Positions 14,615-26,292 of a DNA stretch of 64,000 bases are shown in pieces; within the stretch, counting starts at the first letter, position 1; each line of letters begins with the position of its first letter. The translations under genes were made by a program, and so were the position numbers. Below the pieces are notes generated by a model. The model was not told the origin of the DNA, ran no database searches, and saw nothing but the letters and a program-made list of their open reading frames with translations. This DNA comes from Formicarius rufipectus (lineage: Eukaryota > Chordata > Aves > Passeriformes > Formicariidae). Location: assembly GCA_013399695.1 (NCBI GenBank), contig VXAU01003995.1:123728-187727 (forward strand). Direction: 5' to 3'.

Positions 14615-15060
14615 TCTTGAAATGCTGATATGCCCCCTGTAGTCTATTTAAATATCCCAGAACTGGTAGAGTTCCCACTACTCCCCTCCAGCAATTAGTT
14701 CACAATTTAAGAAAGCTGTGAAGATATCTTCTGAGCTCAGCTGTGGTCTTTGTCTTTTACTCAGTTAATTGCACATCCAGAGACTAATGAGAAGCAACTC
14801 ATTCAGTATTAGCTTTTGTCCCTTACAAAACTGTTTCCAGGTCCCTTCGTGAGCTGCTCTTTAGCTGAATGGGGTATGTGTTTGAAGCTACTTTCTTAGC
14901 TATTTCTTTTATTTCCTTTATAGCTCTCCAGTGGTTCTTTTCTGGACTCTGCAGTTTTTTCTTCTTTCCCTTACGCTATACAAAACTGAGAGTATTGATT
15001 TTATGAGGATGCCATGGGGTGGTGCAATTAGTGGCATATCTTTATCTGTGTTGTCTCTAA
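14615..15060 (-). repeat. ancient CR1/L3-type LINE fragment, antisense
   Basis: The plus strand reads as a much-decayed reverse complement of an old CR1/L3-group LINE. The recognisable blocks, in order, are: GAGTTCCCACTACTCCCCTC with a following CAATTAGTTCACAATTTAA; a TGTTTCCAGGTCCCTTCGTG block followed by CTGCTCTTTAGCTGAAT; and GTGGTTCTTTTCTGGACTCTGCAGTTTTTTC. These correspond by eye to the standard antisense features of the family (the 'could not be closed by a stop' region where the element's 3' coding part and 3' UTR lie). Divergence is far higher than for the other CR1 copies in the window, so this insertion is old. Confidence 0.5.
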
Positions 15061-15680
15061 CCTCTAATATTTAATGAGAAGGTCAGAATTAAATACAAAT
15101 AATCAAGGTGTGATCAAATCTGATGGTTGTTGTTGTTGGGGGTTTTGTTTGGGTTGTTTGTTTGTGATCTTGGTTAGGTTTTTTTTTTTCCTTTTTCTCA
15201 TTCTCTGGCACAATGGAAGCATTTCCTCACCATGAGTCTCCATGCCCCCACCCCAAAAACCAACCAACAAACATGCTGTATGGCAGCACTGCTGAAATGG
15301 AGTCCACAGCCCCCACATTTGTTGTTGTAAGCCTCCAGTGCTTGCAGCCAAGGACAAGCTGGCAGGCTCTCCCACCAAGCCCCTGTGCTGCTCCAGTGCT
15401 TCCTCTAGGACGGATGTGAGCTCTGGTTGCAACCTGGCAGTGGTTGCTTTAAATGTGTGCATGTGGGACATGCTTGGGCAGCAGGGCCACCAAGCCCCAG
15501 GGATGGCTGCACCCTGTCCTGGCACACCTCAGAGGGAGACAGGACCAGGGTTCCAGAATGTGGTCCCCAGAATCTGGCAGCTTCTCAGCTTTCTGCTTCC
15601 AGGCTGGAGCACATGGTCGGGGAGGGCTCAAGGAAGCAGAAATGGGGCAGAAGCTTGATCTGTAAATCAAAACCTTAATT
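15061..15680. other. T/G-rich tract followed by GC-rich block
   Basis: 15120-15205 is rich in GTT, GTTT and poly-T. It is followed at about 15205-15660 by a block clearly richer in G and C than its surroundings, with CCAGG, GCAGC and GGGCC words. Several overlapping ORFs (for example 140 codons on the minus strand at 15103-15525) are open here, but their translations are low-complexity (poly-Gln/Lys at one end) and show no domain. Possibly an unrecognised old repeat; few CpGs, so not a typical CpG-island promoter. Confidence 0.4.
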
Positions 15681-16419
15681 AGATAAATGAGTATTTTAAA
15701 TTTTTTTGGTTTTGTTTTTAATGGACTGCAAGCCATACAGTTAAAGGTCTGAGATCCCTTTCATGCCCTAGGCTGGATGTAGTTTGCTTTGCCAACTGTT
15801 ACCATTTAATTACAGGTGTTTCCAGCATGTGTATCCAAGTAAGATGTGACTTCCATGGAAAGGTAAGTGGGCAGGTAGTTGAAGATACTCAGCATAAATA
15901 CAGGGGATTGTTGGACTCCTCACTTGTGGACAGCTATTAAATATTCCAACAAGACAACAGTAGTAGTAAACCTGAATTACTCTAGGCTTACAATTAATTT
16001 GCTTGCTGGGATTTTTGAATTTTGCCAAGAGTCCTGCACTGGACTGTGTTAAATGGTTTTCCATGGGGATTTTGGATTTGATTTGTATGATCATGCTAGC
16101 CTCTCTAATTCCACTGCCAGCTCTTCAGTATTCCAGTTGCAGAAATGCTTCTAATTCTTTCAGTGCAAGTTCTGCTCCAGTCTTGCTCTAGTCTAAATTA
16201 CTATCTCTGTTGAATACAGAACACGAGTAGGTCATTCGTACCTGACTAACTTGATTTTAGTTGTACAAAACCTAAGATCTATTCCGATCTTCAGCAGTGG
16301 CTGCCACAGGTGTTTAAGAAGGGCTATGAAGACAGGATAGTCAGGTTGTGATACTTTTCTAGAATACTTTGATGACTTCCAGCACATCACAATCACAAAC
16401 TTCATACGTTTTAGGAGAC

Positions 16420-16820
16420 TACTTGCTATTCAATAGTTGTCAATGGATTTTTCTTCCATAAAATTGTCCAGCGATTTTGTGAATGAGGGTAAGCATTGCA
16501 AGTCCTTTGGGAAGGAATAACATAGCTTAACAGAGAAATGTGTAGAGAAATGTCTGTTGTTCAAACCTTCTATGTGGATATCGTCTTTTGAGATCCCTTA
16601 ATCACTGCATAAGAAGGCAATGAACAAGCCTTACCTATTCATTCATTATTCCAGATGTCTTAGATCTCTTTCCTGTCCCATTCCAGTTTTATCTTTTCCA
16701 GGTTCAAGAGTTCTGCTGTATATGGTCTTTGTCCTCTTCTGTAATATTTCCTATTTTGCTTTATTTCAGTTTGGGTTACTGTGCCTTATGAACTTTGCAT
16801 TCATTCCATCTGTACTTTAG
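16420..16820 (-). repeat. ancient CR1/L3-type LINE fragment, antisense
   Basis: A second very old antisense LINE remnant. Diagnostic blocks on the plus strand are TTTTTCTTCCATAAAATTGT followed by CCAGCGATTTTGTGAAT, then AACATAGCTTAACAGAG (the family's 'cacagcttaactatg' block), and later TCTTTTCCAGGTTCAAGAGT followed by CTGCTGTATATGG. Spacing and order match the antisense CR1-L/L3 layout that I know from amniote genomes. ORF 16620-16820 (66 codons) lies inside it and is not a gene. Confidence 0.5.
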
Positions 16821-18289
16821 AACAATAGATATGTTCATTTGGTTTCTTTCTCTGAAATCCTAACCTTGAAACTTCAGTCCTTTGTGATAACTATTTCAGA
16901 ACCAGCCACAATATACAATTCTTTTCCTCACAGATATCACTTCATGTTAATTTATATTTCATTTTGTCTTTCTTACCACTCACTGCTTTGAAGCTCTTCT
17001 GCAACATATCAAGTTGACCTTTGTCTTTACTCCATGGAATAGTTTATATCCTCCCCTACTTTTGTTACTGCACTGTTCATTCCCTCATCCAGATAGAACT
17101 TGCCCCTTTTCTGATTTTTTTTTTTTTTTTTTGCTGGTCCAACTTTAACTATGCAAGAGAAAACAAAATTGATACGTCTTTCAGTCTTAAAGAGGTTTCC
17201 TAAAGCCTCATGCAAATTTGACTCAAGCCTGTGGCTAAGCCTTATCAACTCTAGAGATACCAACTTTACCTTCTCCTGTCACTGATGGGCTATTCCACCT
17301 ACCCACCAAAGATAAATTCTTTGCCTAAAGGAGGCACAGCAAAGACAAGAGGAGGTACTGCAAAAGCATTTAGCAGAAGAGGTATTCACATCAGAAAGCA
17401 CAGAAGAGGCAGATGCTGCAAACTTAGAGGCAGAGCTAGAGAGGGAAGGGGAAATGGCAGCCAGGGTAACAGGTCAGCCAGCCCTGGTTTTTCCTTCACC
17501 TTTCACTGACCTGACAGTGACTTCAGTTTTTACAATATGTCTTTGTGAGGTTTTGTTTGAGAAACTCAGAGGCTGCAGATGCTGTGGCTTTTTGCTAAAC
17601 TGCAGTAGTGATAGTTACTCTCCATGGAACAGCAAGTGTTTCTAATGAGGTATTTCAGGTGAATATATAGTTTATAGATTAGTGTCTGTGAATTCACTGC
17701 CCAGTCCTTGATATCTTTAGAGAAAATTATTAAAGTTGTAAACAGATTGTTTGATCATTTAAAATCACTTGAAAGATAGGATTAATGCAGTCATTCATGA
17801 TGTTTGCTCTTGTTTTCCACTTCCAGACTCTAGGTACATCTCATTAAGCACCCCTGTGGCCACACATCTCCTAAATATTTTGTCACTCAAGATGTATCTC
17901 CCTAGTATTAAACTGGTGCTCATGCCCTACAGGGTTTGTTTTCTCTACTAATGAAATAGCCACAAGTGTGCTTTTCAAAGAAATATTGTAAGTTCTGGTC
18001 ATTCCAGTTATCTTACCAAATGGACATTAGGTACTGAGAGGAAGAGAAACAATCCTACTCACTGGAATCAGAAATTTTTATATACCTATTTCCCATTCTC
18101 AAAGGACAACTGAATACTTCTAGTCCAGATTTTATTTATGTAGTTTATTTTTCTAAAGGAGCAGCAAAAGTGCTAATTTTACTGAAGTAAATAAGCATTT
18201 AAAGTAATGTTTGGTTTAACAGTGAATTAACTGATTTATCATTGAGCAATTAATTGTTCACTTTCAGGGTCAGCTCAAAAAACATTATA
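16821..18289. other. gene-free sequence
   Basis: Contains a T18 homopolymer at about 17116-17133 and a 74-codon ORF at 17285-17509 that is very rich in Arg, Lys and Gly with a duplicated GGTAK word. The ORF has no acceptor, donor or family resemblance that I can name, so it is most likely chance translation of a purine-rich stretch. Confidence 0.5.
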
Positions 18290-18362
18290 GAAACATCATG
18301 GAATGGTTTGGGTTGGAAGGGATTTGAAAGGTTGTCTAGTACCAAGACCCTTCCATGGGGGG
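18290..18362 (-). repeat. CR1 LINE 3' end fragment, antisense
   Basis: The plus strand reads ATCATGGAATGGTTTGGGTT followed by GGAAGGGATTTGAAAGG and later CTAGTACCAAGACCCTTCCATGGG, the reverse complement of the CR1 3' end. About 73 bp remain, truncated at the element's 5' side as is normal for CR1. Confidence 0.85.
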
Positions 18363-21300
18363 TTCAAGTGCTTTTTCTTCCCAAAATAACCATTAATATG
18401 TAATTTACTTTAAAGTCTGTTATTAATTGTGTAGCTTCTCTTTATATGTACAGTTTTGAATAACTTAGGTTATATTTGACTAAATAAAAAATTGATTTCT
18501 AAATTGGTAAAGAGCCCTATCATTTTATCCCAAAGGAAGGCAAACACCATGTGAACTTGAAATATGCAAAGTGTAATGGATTGACTTTAGCTGGCAGTTT
18601 TAAAAGGGTCTGTCATCAAGTACAGCAGCTGTACTTTACATGTATTAGAAAGTATTGTTATCATGGGAAAACAATGTAGAATACATTACTTCTCCATTCA
18701 AGGCCTGTTCTTTCTGTCAGCTTAAATGCTTTGTCAGTTGGTTTCTTGCTTTCTTTCAGTTTTTTTTTTCATTTGTTTTCCCTAAGATACTCAGAACAAT
18801 TTAATGTTAAAAAGAATGCTTAGTAAGTGAAAGTAAAAGAAAATCACCAGGTTGATGGTTTGGTGAATATATCCTCCACTTCTGTGTTGCAAAGCCTTAG
18901 GGTTTAGCACATCAGGATCCCTTGTTGCTCAAGCTACTCTGATAATCTTTTTCTTTCAAATCCAGGGGGTTCAGTTTAACATTGTTGCTTTCTTCTGTTA
19001 TAATCTTGAGAATCCAATTCCCCAAACAATGACAGTTACTTTTTTTACCATTACCAATAATCCTAGGAATATGAAAAAGCAGAATAATATGATGTGTTTT
19101 ATTGCACAAGTTAATAATCTGTGAAAATTTCAGCAAAGCTTGTAAAATAAAACCTGTTAATTAATCCTATATGCCTGAATAGATGTAGAGTATTTTAGCT
19201 TCTTAACCAGGTCAGTAGTTCATCATCCGTAGTGAACTATTTAATAACATTTACTTGATGTTATTGTAGATTTTCCAGTATTTAGTCATTCTTCAAAATT
19301 GGTTGTATTTATCTTACTCAATGATGCATTTAAAATCAGTAAATTCAACTATACTCATTATATCTTCAAGTTTTAAAGATTAAATCCTTCCCTGTTTGCA
19401 TCTGTGTCTTCTAAACCAACAGTGAACAATTACCAGTGTTCCCAATAGGGACTCTTAGCTTGTCTCTGCTAGGACTGCTGGCAGTAGCCCAGGGGACTCC
19501 TAGAACACACCGTTAAGACTTTCCAGCAGGTGACAGTAAGGGTACCAAAACCTACAGGTAGCATTTAGCTCCCAGCAGGCAATTCCCAACTGTGCTGCTT
19601 TGTGTGTCAACCATAAAATGTGTGTTGTCTTTCTGAAGCCTGACTAAGCAGCTTTGGATATTACAAAGGCTCTGCAGCATGTTTTAATTTGCATAGATTA
19701 GTCTTTTTTATTACATTGACTAATCAGGAGAATATCTTAGCGCAGAAGTGTTTATAACCTTGTGTGGTTGTGTTTGGCTACATAGTTAAAATATCCTCTC
19801 ATTTGCATGATTATTGCATTTAAGCAGTACTCTTAGAAGGCCAAAACACTAATTTAGTAGTCCTCCCCTCCCTCTCTTCTTTGTCCTTCCCTTTTTCCTT
19901 CCAGAACTCAGTTATCCATATCCTCACCTTTTTCCACTTTTTCACTTTGGCGAAACCTTTGATGGCACTTACTGCATTACACGGCTCAATTCTCAGGCTT
20001 GAAACCAAGCGGGAATATTGAATGTGGATTTGGCAGGGGTGGGCTTTGCTATAGCTGGAGTGGGCACTTGCCGTCTGGCATTTGCCCTTCCCTGTATCAT
20101 GCTGGACAAACAGGACGATCCAGGTGAGGGGAAGGAGATGAAGCCACGGAAAGAGCAGAGAAAGGGAAAGATAGAGCAGTAACTCACTGGGAAGACTGAG
20201 GACAGTCTTTTGGGTGTCTGAAGGTGCACCACAGAGGAGCTTTTTGTCTGGCTGCAGCTTCTTCCCAGGGGCTGGCAGGCAGAAGGAAACACCTTGATGC
20301 TGACCTTCTTCTCCTTGCTCGGAACATAAACTGTTCTAAGTAATAATTAAAAAAAAAAATTGGTTTCAAATAAAATTAAATAAAAAATTATGTACATGTC
20401 AGTTTATTTCAGCAAGCAAAATTATGCGAGTTACCAAATCTGCAGAAACACAGCTATAGCAGTGGACTCACTGAACTATACAAATGCAGCATAAAGTCTC
20501 AAAGAAGCATCTGGCCTTTCAATTTTTCTTACAGATGGATAAGAGAACACATAGCACTAATCCTGGCCTGAATACTCCTTCCAAGTTTTCACTGAGATCT
20601 GTCTTAGCAGATTTAGGCTTTGGTTTTTCATGTCATGTGTTTGATACCTCTGTAATGAAAACTGAAGACACTGCCTTAGCTTCTGATAATGAGTGAAGCA
20701 CAGAAGTAATAAATCAGTAAAAAGAAAGGCAAAATTAGGGATGACACATCTAGACCAATCTGACATCTTAGTTTTGTAAGATTTTCCTGATGCATAGTGG
20801 ATAAACTTCCAGCAATGAATCGTAACACAGTTCTGAGAGATGAGAAAGTGCCGTTTGAAAATGTGATAATTTTTTTATCTTGTTTGGAAAATGGGAATTT
20901 TTTTCCTAAATTGATTTTTTGGTGAAAAGAGAGATCACATGTGAGTTTGACCTGAGCTCAACAAATAGTTAAGATAAAATACTTGGAAATACTTTGGAAA
21001 ACTTACAACTTCTACGATTAGGGAATTCACATATCTGTGGGAATAGATATGAGAATTTTTCAAAACAGTGGTTAAATTTAAAATAATTTAACCTAAATAC
21101 TGCTTAAATTAGTTACTTAATTTTGAACTTTCCTTTTTTTCCTGCTATCGCACTAGAAAGCGTAAGACACACTCCCATTAAGTGGTGTACTTACAGCAAC
21201 TGCCTGAGCAACTGGAAAGAGCAACAGTGACTCTCTTAAGTGTTCTTGGGAGATACATCTGTCACTGCCTCAACTTATTAGGTCTAACCCCATTACAAAC

Positions 21301-24300
21301 CAGTATTGGCTATGTGTTCCCAGTGCTGTCATAAACAATTCACGTAGGTCCTTATACAGTCATCCAAACACTGTTCCTAGCAAAGAAGTAAAGCAGAGTA
21401 AACTGTCTTCATAGATGGATGAATGTGCACTCTGATTTATTCTATCAATTCTGCAAAGCCAGCTGTTTGACTTCAACAAAGGACCATGAACTATAGGCCA
21501 AGTGGTCATCAGAGAGCAAGGGAAAATGGCTGATGATTTCAGAGCCAGGCAGAGTTGTCCTTGTCCTTATGCTATCACAGAAACAACAGTCAGTCAAGAT
21601 GAGATGTTTCTGTGCTTTCATGTGCATTCTTGTTTTTCATGTGGGGTTTGACATTTATTTCTTTGCTCTATCAATCTCTGAGTTACCAGTTCTATGGCTG
21701 ACACTTCCATATCTTCAAAGTTAAAGTATAGGATCATGAAGCCCTCATTTGTTTCAAATCTGCTTGTATTTGGAATACCTACAGTGCATAATAGATGGAT
21801 TAACTATAGAACTGTAGCATCATTTGTTGTTTTCCTCTGCTTTTTCTTCTCTCTCGTCTTTTAATGTGTGTTTAAAGAGCTGATTTGGAACAAAATGCAC
21901 ATTTTACCAGCCTAAAATCTTTCACTTTGTAGACCTATTGCAATGAGATTTCAAGTCCAAGTTCAACATCTTTTCACTGCTGAAGTACAAATGCTTCCAT
22001 ACGTATTCTAGCGTGTCCCTGTGCCATACCAGAACACCCTTTAATAGCACTGTTAATGGTTTCCTGAAAATGTTTCCTAATAGCCATAAAGATCCATTCC
22101 TTACCCTTACCTTCACCTACATTCCAAACCTTTTTTGCTAGGATTTCTATGGTATAGTGTCTGATATTATTATTAATACTTGTTCAAAAGATGGTGTTAT
22201 GAGAAGCCAAATGTATAATTTTCTATTCATGGCTTTTAACAAAACCAGCCTATTTTCTGAGGTATCTTACTCACTCTGGTATCGGTCAAATCATCTGAGC
22301 TTGTCTGAAAAACTGATTTTGTGTTACTTCTTTTCCAGAATAGTAAGTTCTAATTTTTGTTTGATATGCATGAACTGTAGTTTTCATTAATTCTTGTTAC
22401 CACATTTTTACTGAGAAATATGAGAGAGCTGGGGTGATGGTTTGTGTCTGGATTTGCCATGCTTTTTGTTTTTTAATTTCCTTAGGGTATTGTCAATTGT
22501 GGAGAATACTATAATGGTTGGGAGATGATAGCAATTTTTTGTTAATTATATTTAAATTATAGAAATGAGGGCAGCTGTTCAAGAGTCAGGAACTGTCAGT
22601 CCAGAATGGGCTGTCAGTGCTACATTCAAACTCAGACCCATACTACAAAGACAGCCATAATTTAAAAATGAATTTACTGAAACTTAGTCACTTGGCTATC
22701 AGTTTCTGATAAAAATGAAGTTAAATGAACCTGTGTACAATTTTGCAATTGACCAATCTCTGAGTGTCATCATCAAGTTGAGTATTTATCAAGTGAGCTT
22801 ACCCAGGCTTGGAACTCTTTTCTATATTCTGCTGTTTGCAAGTTATTCCATTTTAAATCACGTAAATGTGTTGCTGGATCAAGCTTTCAGTTTTCTGTTT
22901 CCGTTATATTGTTTTAAATTATAAGCTGTATACTGTTACAAGTAAATCAGAAAATTCTTAGGATTGTCTTAAGGTGCTTATATTTCAGTTGATTTGCATA
23001 AACCTGTCCTACTTCCTTCTTATTCAGTATAAAATAATGTTTATATTCCAGGAGACTTAGAGAGGACTGTGGGAGGCACTTCAGAGTAGTTGAATAGTGA
23101 GTGGCTCTCCACAAGTTCCTGGGTTTCAGTTGAAGTAATCTGAAATTTTGTTGAACTCCACTCCTTTAAGCACCAGCACAGAGGTGATAGCCGAGACTTC
23201 TGTGACACAGCCATGGTCCTCTTAGCACATACACTGTCAGACATTCTGTGTGACAGCTCTTTTTGCATTCCTATTGAAAATTGATTTAAGATTGTCAAAA
23301 TAAATGATACAATTATCCAAATAAATAACCCAACTAATAAGTTAAAATTTGATTATGTTTCCTACTAAGTGATTCAAAAAAGTAATTTGCTTATGATTCA
23401 TTCATGTAATTGTGTGGTCTGTCAAACCACCTGACTTTAAAAATTACTCATTAAAATGTAGAGTTTTGTCAAGTGTCTCTCAGTGAACTGCATTCCTAAA
23501 TGTCATCATTTTAGTCTCAGTTTCTGTGACATGTAAGAGAGATGTTTGCTACCTTCCACGTGGCTAGAAGCAACATCTAGTAAGTTTTGTTTTCTCAGTA
23601 TTGCTTTGAATATTTTTCAGATCTAACTTCTAGTTCATTCCTAATTTTCATGAACTTTACAGAGAAGATATTGTAACTGAAGTGTTGAGGATGACCTTTG
23701 GGTTTAATCACTTTACTGAGTGGAATTTTGCAAATCTGTACTGTGCAATTATTCTTTTTTTCTGTTTTTATCATCAACTTTAATCATGACTGTGAATAAT
23801 TAGGATCAGGATGTCAGGCTAGATTTCCACTTAAAAGGTGTGCCCAGTAATCACACTGATCTCAGATGATAAAAAAGATTAATTACTGTACTCATCCAGT
23901 CTACTGCTGGAGATTTTGCTAGAAGAAAGAGAAGGGGTGCAAAGCAATTAATTGCTCTGTATACACTCCACTACTAGTTCTCTTGCTCCTCTTAGTATTT
24001 TGGAGTGTTATAATCTTTACTGAAACTTTTATGAACTCTTGTGAATATGGAACCACTTCTGAAAAATTGCTTAACAAGCGTAATCTGTGGCAAATAAATC
24101 CATTACAGTATTCACCCCCACCCCCCAGATTATAAATCACATTGTGATTTTATTTAAAATGACTAATAGTCATTTCCCTCCACAGCAGATGTAGCAGCAG
24201 TAGAGTGCGATTTTTCCTGGAAATATAAATCCGTAAGCAAACGTGACTATAGAAAGCATGTACAGTGATTTATCTACCATTTAATGAAGAGTGAAACAGG

Positions 24301-24530
24301 TGCAAAACATGGCCAGCATTTTGTACAAGAGTAATTTTCTTTGACTAACGCTTCCCCCTTTACATTAAAACCTCAACCAACCGCAGCACACACTGATTTT
24401 ACACAGTGCCTATAGACTATGTGTGAAAGAGATTCCTACTTGAAAATAGTGTTTCCTACTCTTTAAATACACCTCTGGGTTATGAAGTTTTAGTAGAAAC
24501 CACTTAGAGATGACGCAGGAAATGGAAGAA
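18363..24530. other. gene-free sequence, about 6.2 kb
   Basis: AT-rich, with no ORF over 85 codons except trivial antisense frames. 19993-20292 (99 codons, minus) is Ser/Pro-rich and lies over a modestly GC-rich patch; no signal peptide, domain or clear splice pair was found. No repeat family recognised by eye. Confidence 0.45.
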
Positions 24531-24660
24531 ACATGAAGCAATGGTGTGGCTTGCATTTCAGGGCTGGCCACCAGCCCATGCAGAAGGGCTGCCCATGCTG
24601 CTGCCCCAGTGGCGTCGGTGGGGCCGTGGGGTCTGACAGAGTCAGGGTGATGGGTAACAG

Positions 24661-24695
<35 letters not shown>

Positions 24696-24830
24696 TCATG
24701 TTCCTGGGCACTGCAGCCACTCTTTCAGAGCGTGGTAAACCCCCCCTCCCATCTGGCAGTGGCAGTGGGCAGGGATGCAGATGTTGTGGTGTCCTGACTG
24801 AAATTCTCAGTGCTTGTGGGAGATAGTTCT
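24531..24830. other. GC-rich patch around a TG microsatellite
   Basis: A patch of about 300 bp with more G, C and CpG than its surroundings, split by a perfect TG run at 24664-24692. Long frames are open on both strands (97 codons plus; 153 codons minus) because the repeat has no stops; the minus translation has a His-Thr tandem run from the microsatellite. I do not regard either as a gene. Confidence 0.5.
24664..24692. repeat. (TG)n microsatellite
   Basis: About 29 bp of uninterrupted GT/TG dinucleotide, ending in TGCG. Long enough to be length-variable between individuals. Confidence 0.95.
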
Positions 24831-26133
24831 CTGCACTGCCTCCCCTCATCCTTGGTCTGCCACTCATGCTTCTTCCATTTCTTGGTATTAACGTGGCACT
24901 CTTGAAAGTCAGTATCTTAAATGATGTAGTGGAGCCATTTGGTCTTTGCACAGATATTTTTATTAATGAAGACGTAGATTGCTATCGTTTATTAATTATT
25001 ATAGTATGGTAGATAAGCCCTACCTAAAATTATGACCCTACCATACCAGGCAGTGATTCAGCACAAAACCAGAATGTTGTTCTGTCCAATAGTTTTACAG
25101 TTCTTACTTCTGTGTTTTATAGAAAAAAGTTAAAGGCAGGGCATGAAGATACATCTTTTTTAATGTCGCATAGGAAGACTGTGACAGAATCTGGAATTTA
25201 GGATGTTATTAATCTTAGTCCACTGCCTTAACCAGAACAGCATTTTCTTTCCTTGCAGTAGTTAATATTATTTACTTAGTGTAGCTAAGCTTTCTGCCTT
25301 GTTTGGTAAGAAACACTGTTAAACTATGGTATAAGAATGCCATAAATCTAAAACAATTAACATTTTATTCACTCAGGCAAAGACTTTGTGGTTTTAATAT
25401 TTAGAGGATGTAAAGAGTATTTATTTTTGCTTTAAAGCAAAGATGTGTGTGCAAAAACTGTATTTGCTTATGTTTTGCTTTTCCCCTGAAGGAATGAACC
25501 AATTACTCCTCTCAAATAGAGCATGACATACTGGAGTAGATGTTAAGGAAAAAAAAATAGTTAAAATAAGTAGTTATGGCAAAAACAAAACAAAAGCCTT
25601 TGTGAATTCAAGAAGTTTGACATAAGACTGTAGCATGTCAAGAAGAAAATTACAATAGGAGTTTTCTGTGTTATACTGCTCTGCGAGGAAGGATTATGCT
25701 GATCTTTCTACTTCATTAGGATGCATTCACCTGTGAGATTATGGGATTCCTTGAAATCCAAAAGTGGATATACCCTCCTGTAGGTGTCTGAAAAATAACT
25801 CTGTAGCAGAGCAGGGGGAGAGGAAGAAGTCTGACCAAAATAATGTTCTTTTTTATTGCTTCCAATTTATTTGTAGAGGAGGAGGAAGAGGAGATAAATG
25901 ATGCTTTTCAGGCCTTGTATTTGCCATGCTCCATTAATGTTTTGCAGAGACACAAGTCACATAAACACAGTTGTTCTTATCAATTCAAACCCAGCACTGA
26001 GCTCTGTAAGGTGGTGGTGGGTTCTTGGGTCCAGCAACCTCTGACTGGTTGCTCAGCTCATGACCTGGACTGATGTTGCAGGGCTTTGCTAAATTTAGTA
26101 AACTTGTAAGTTTGAGTTGTGTGAACAGTGTTT

Positions 26134-26292
26134 ATAGGATCCTAGAATGGTTTGGGTTGGAAGGGACCTATAAAAGTCATCTAATCAAACCCCTCTGCCA
26201 TGAGCAGGGGTGTCTTCAACTAGATTGGGTTGCTCAGGGCCCTTTCCAATCTGGCCTTGAATGTTTTCAGGAGTTTAGAGTCTCTGCAGTTC
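26134..26292 (-). repeat. CR1 LINE 3' fragment, antisense
   Basis: The plus strand begins GGATCCTAGAATGGTTTGGG then TTGGAAGGGACCTATAAAAG, and continues through CCATGAGCAGGGGTGTCTTC, GGTTGCTCAGGGCCCTTTCC and TGGCCTTGAATGTTTTCAGG. This is the textbook reverse complement of the last roughly 160 bp of CR1. ORF 26073-26303 is simply its antisense translation. Confidence 0.92.

Noticed and set aside
17285..17509. 74-codon Arg/Lys/Gly-rich ORF with a repeated GGTAK word
   Set aside because: Looks protamine-like but comes from a purine-rich stretch; no start context, exon border or homology that I can name.
24490..24951. 153-codon minus-strand ORF with a His-Thr repeat
   Set aside because: The frame is kept open by the TG microsatellite and the GC-rich patch.
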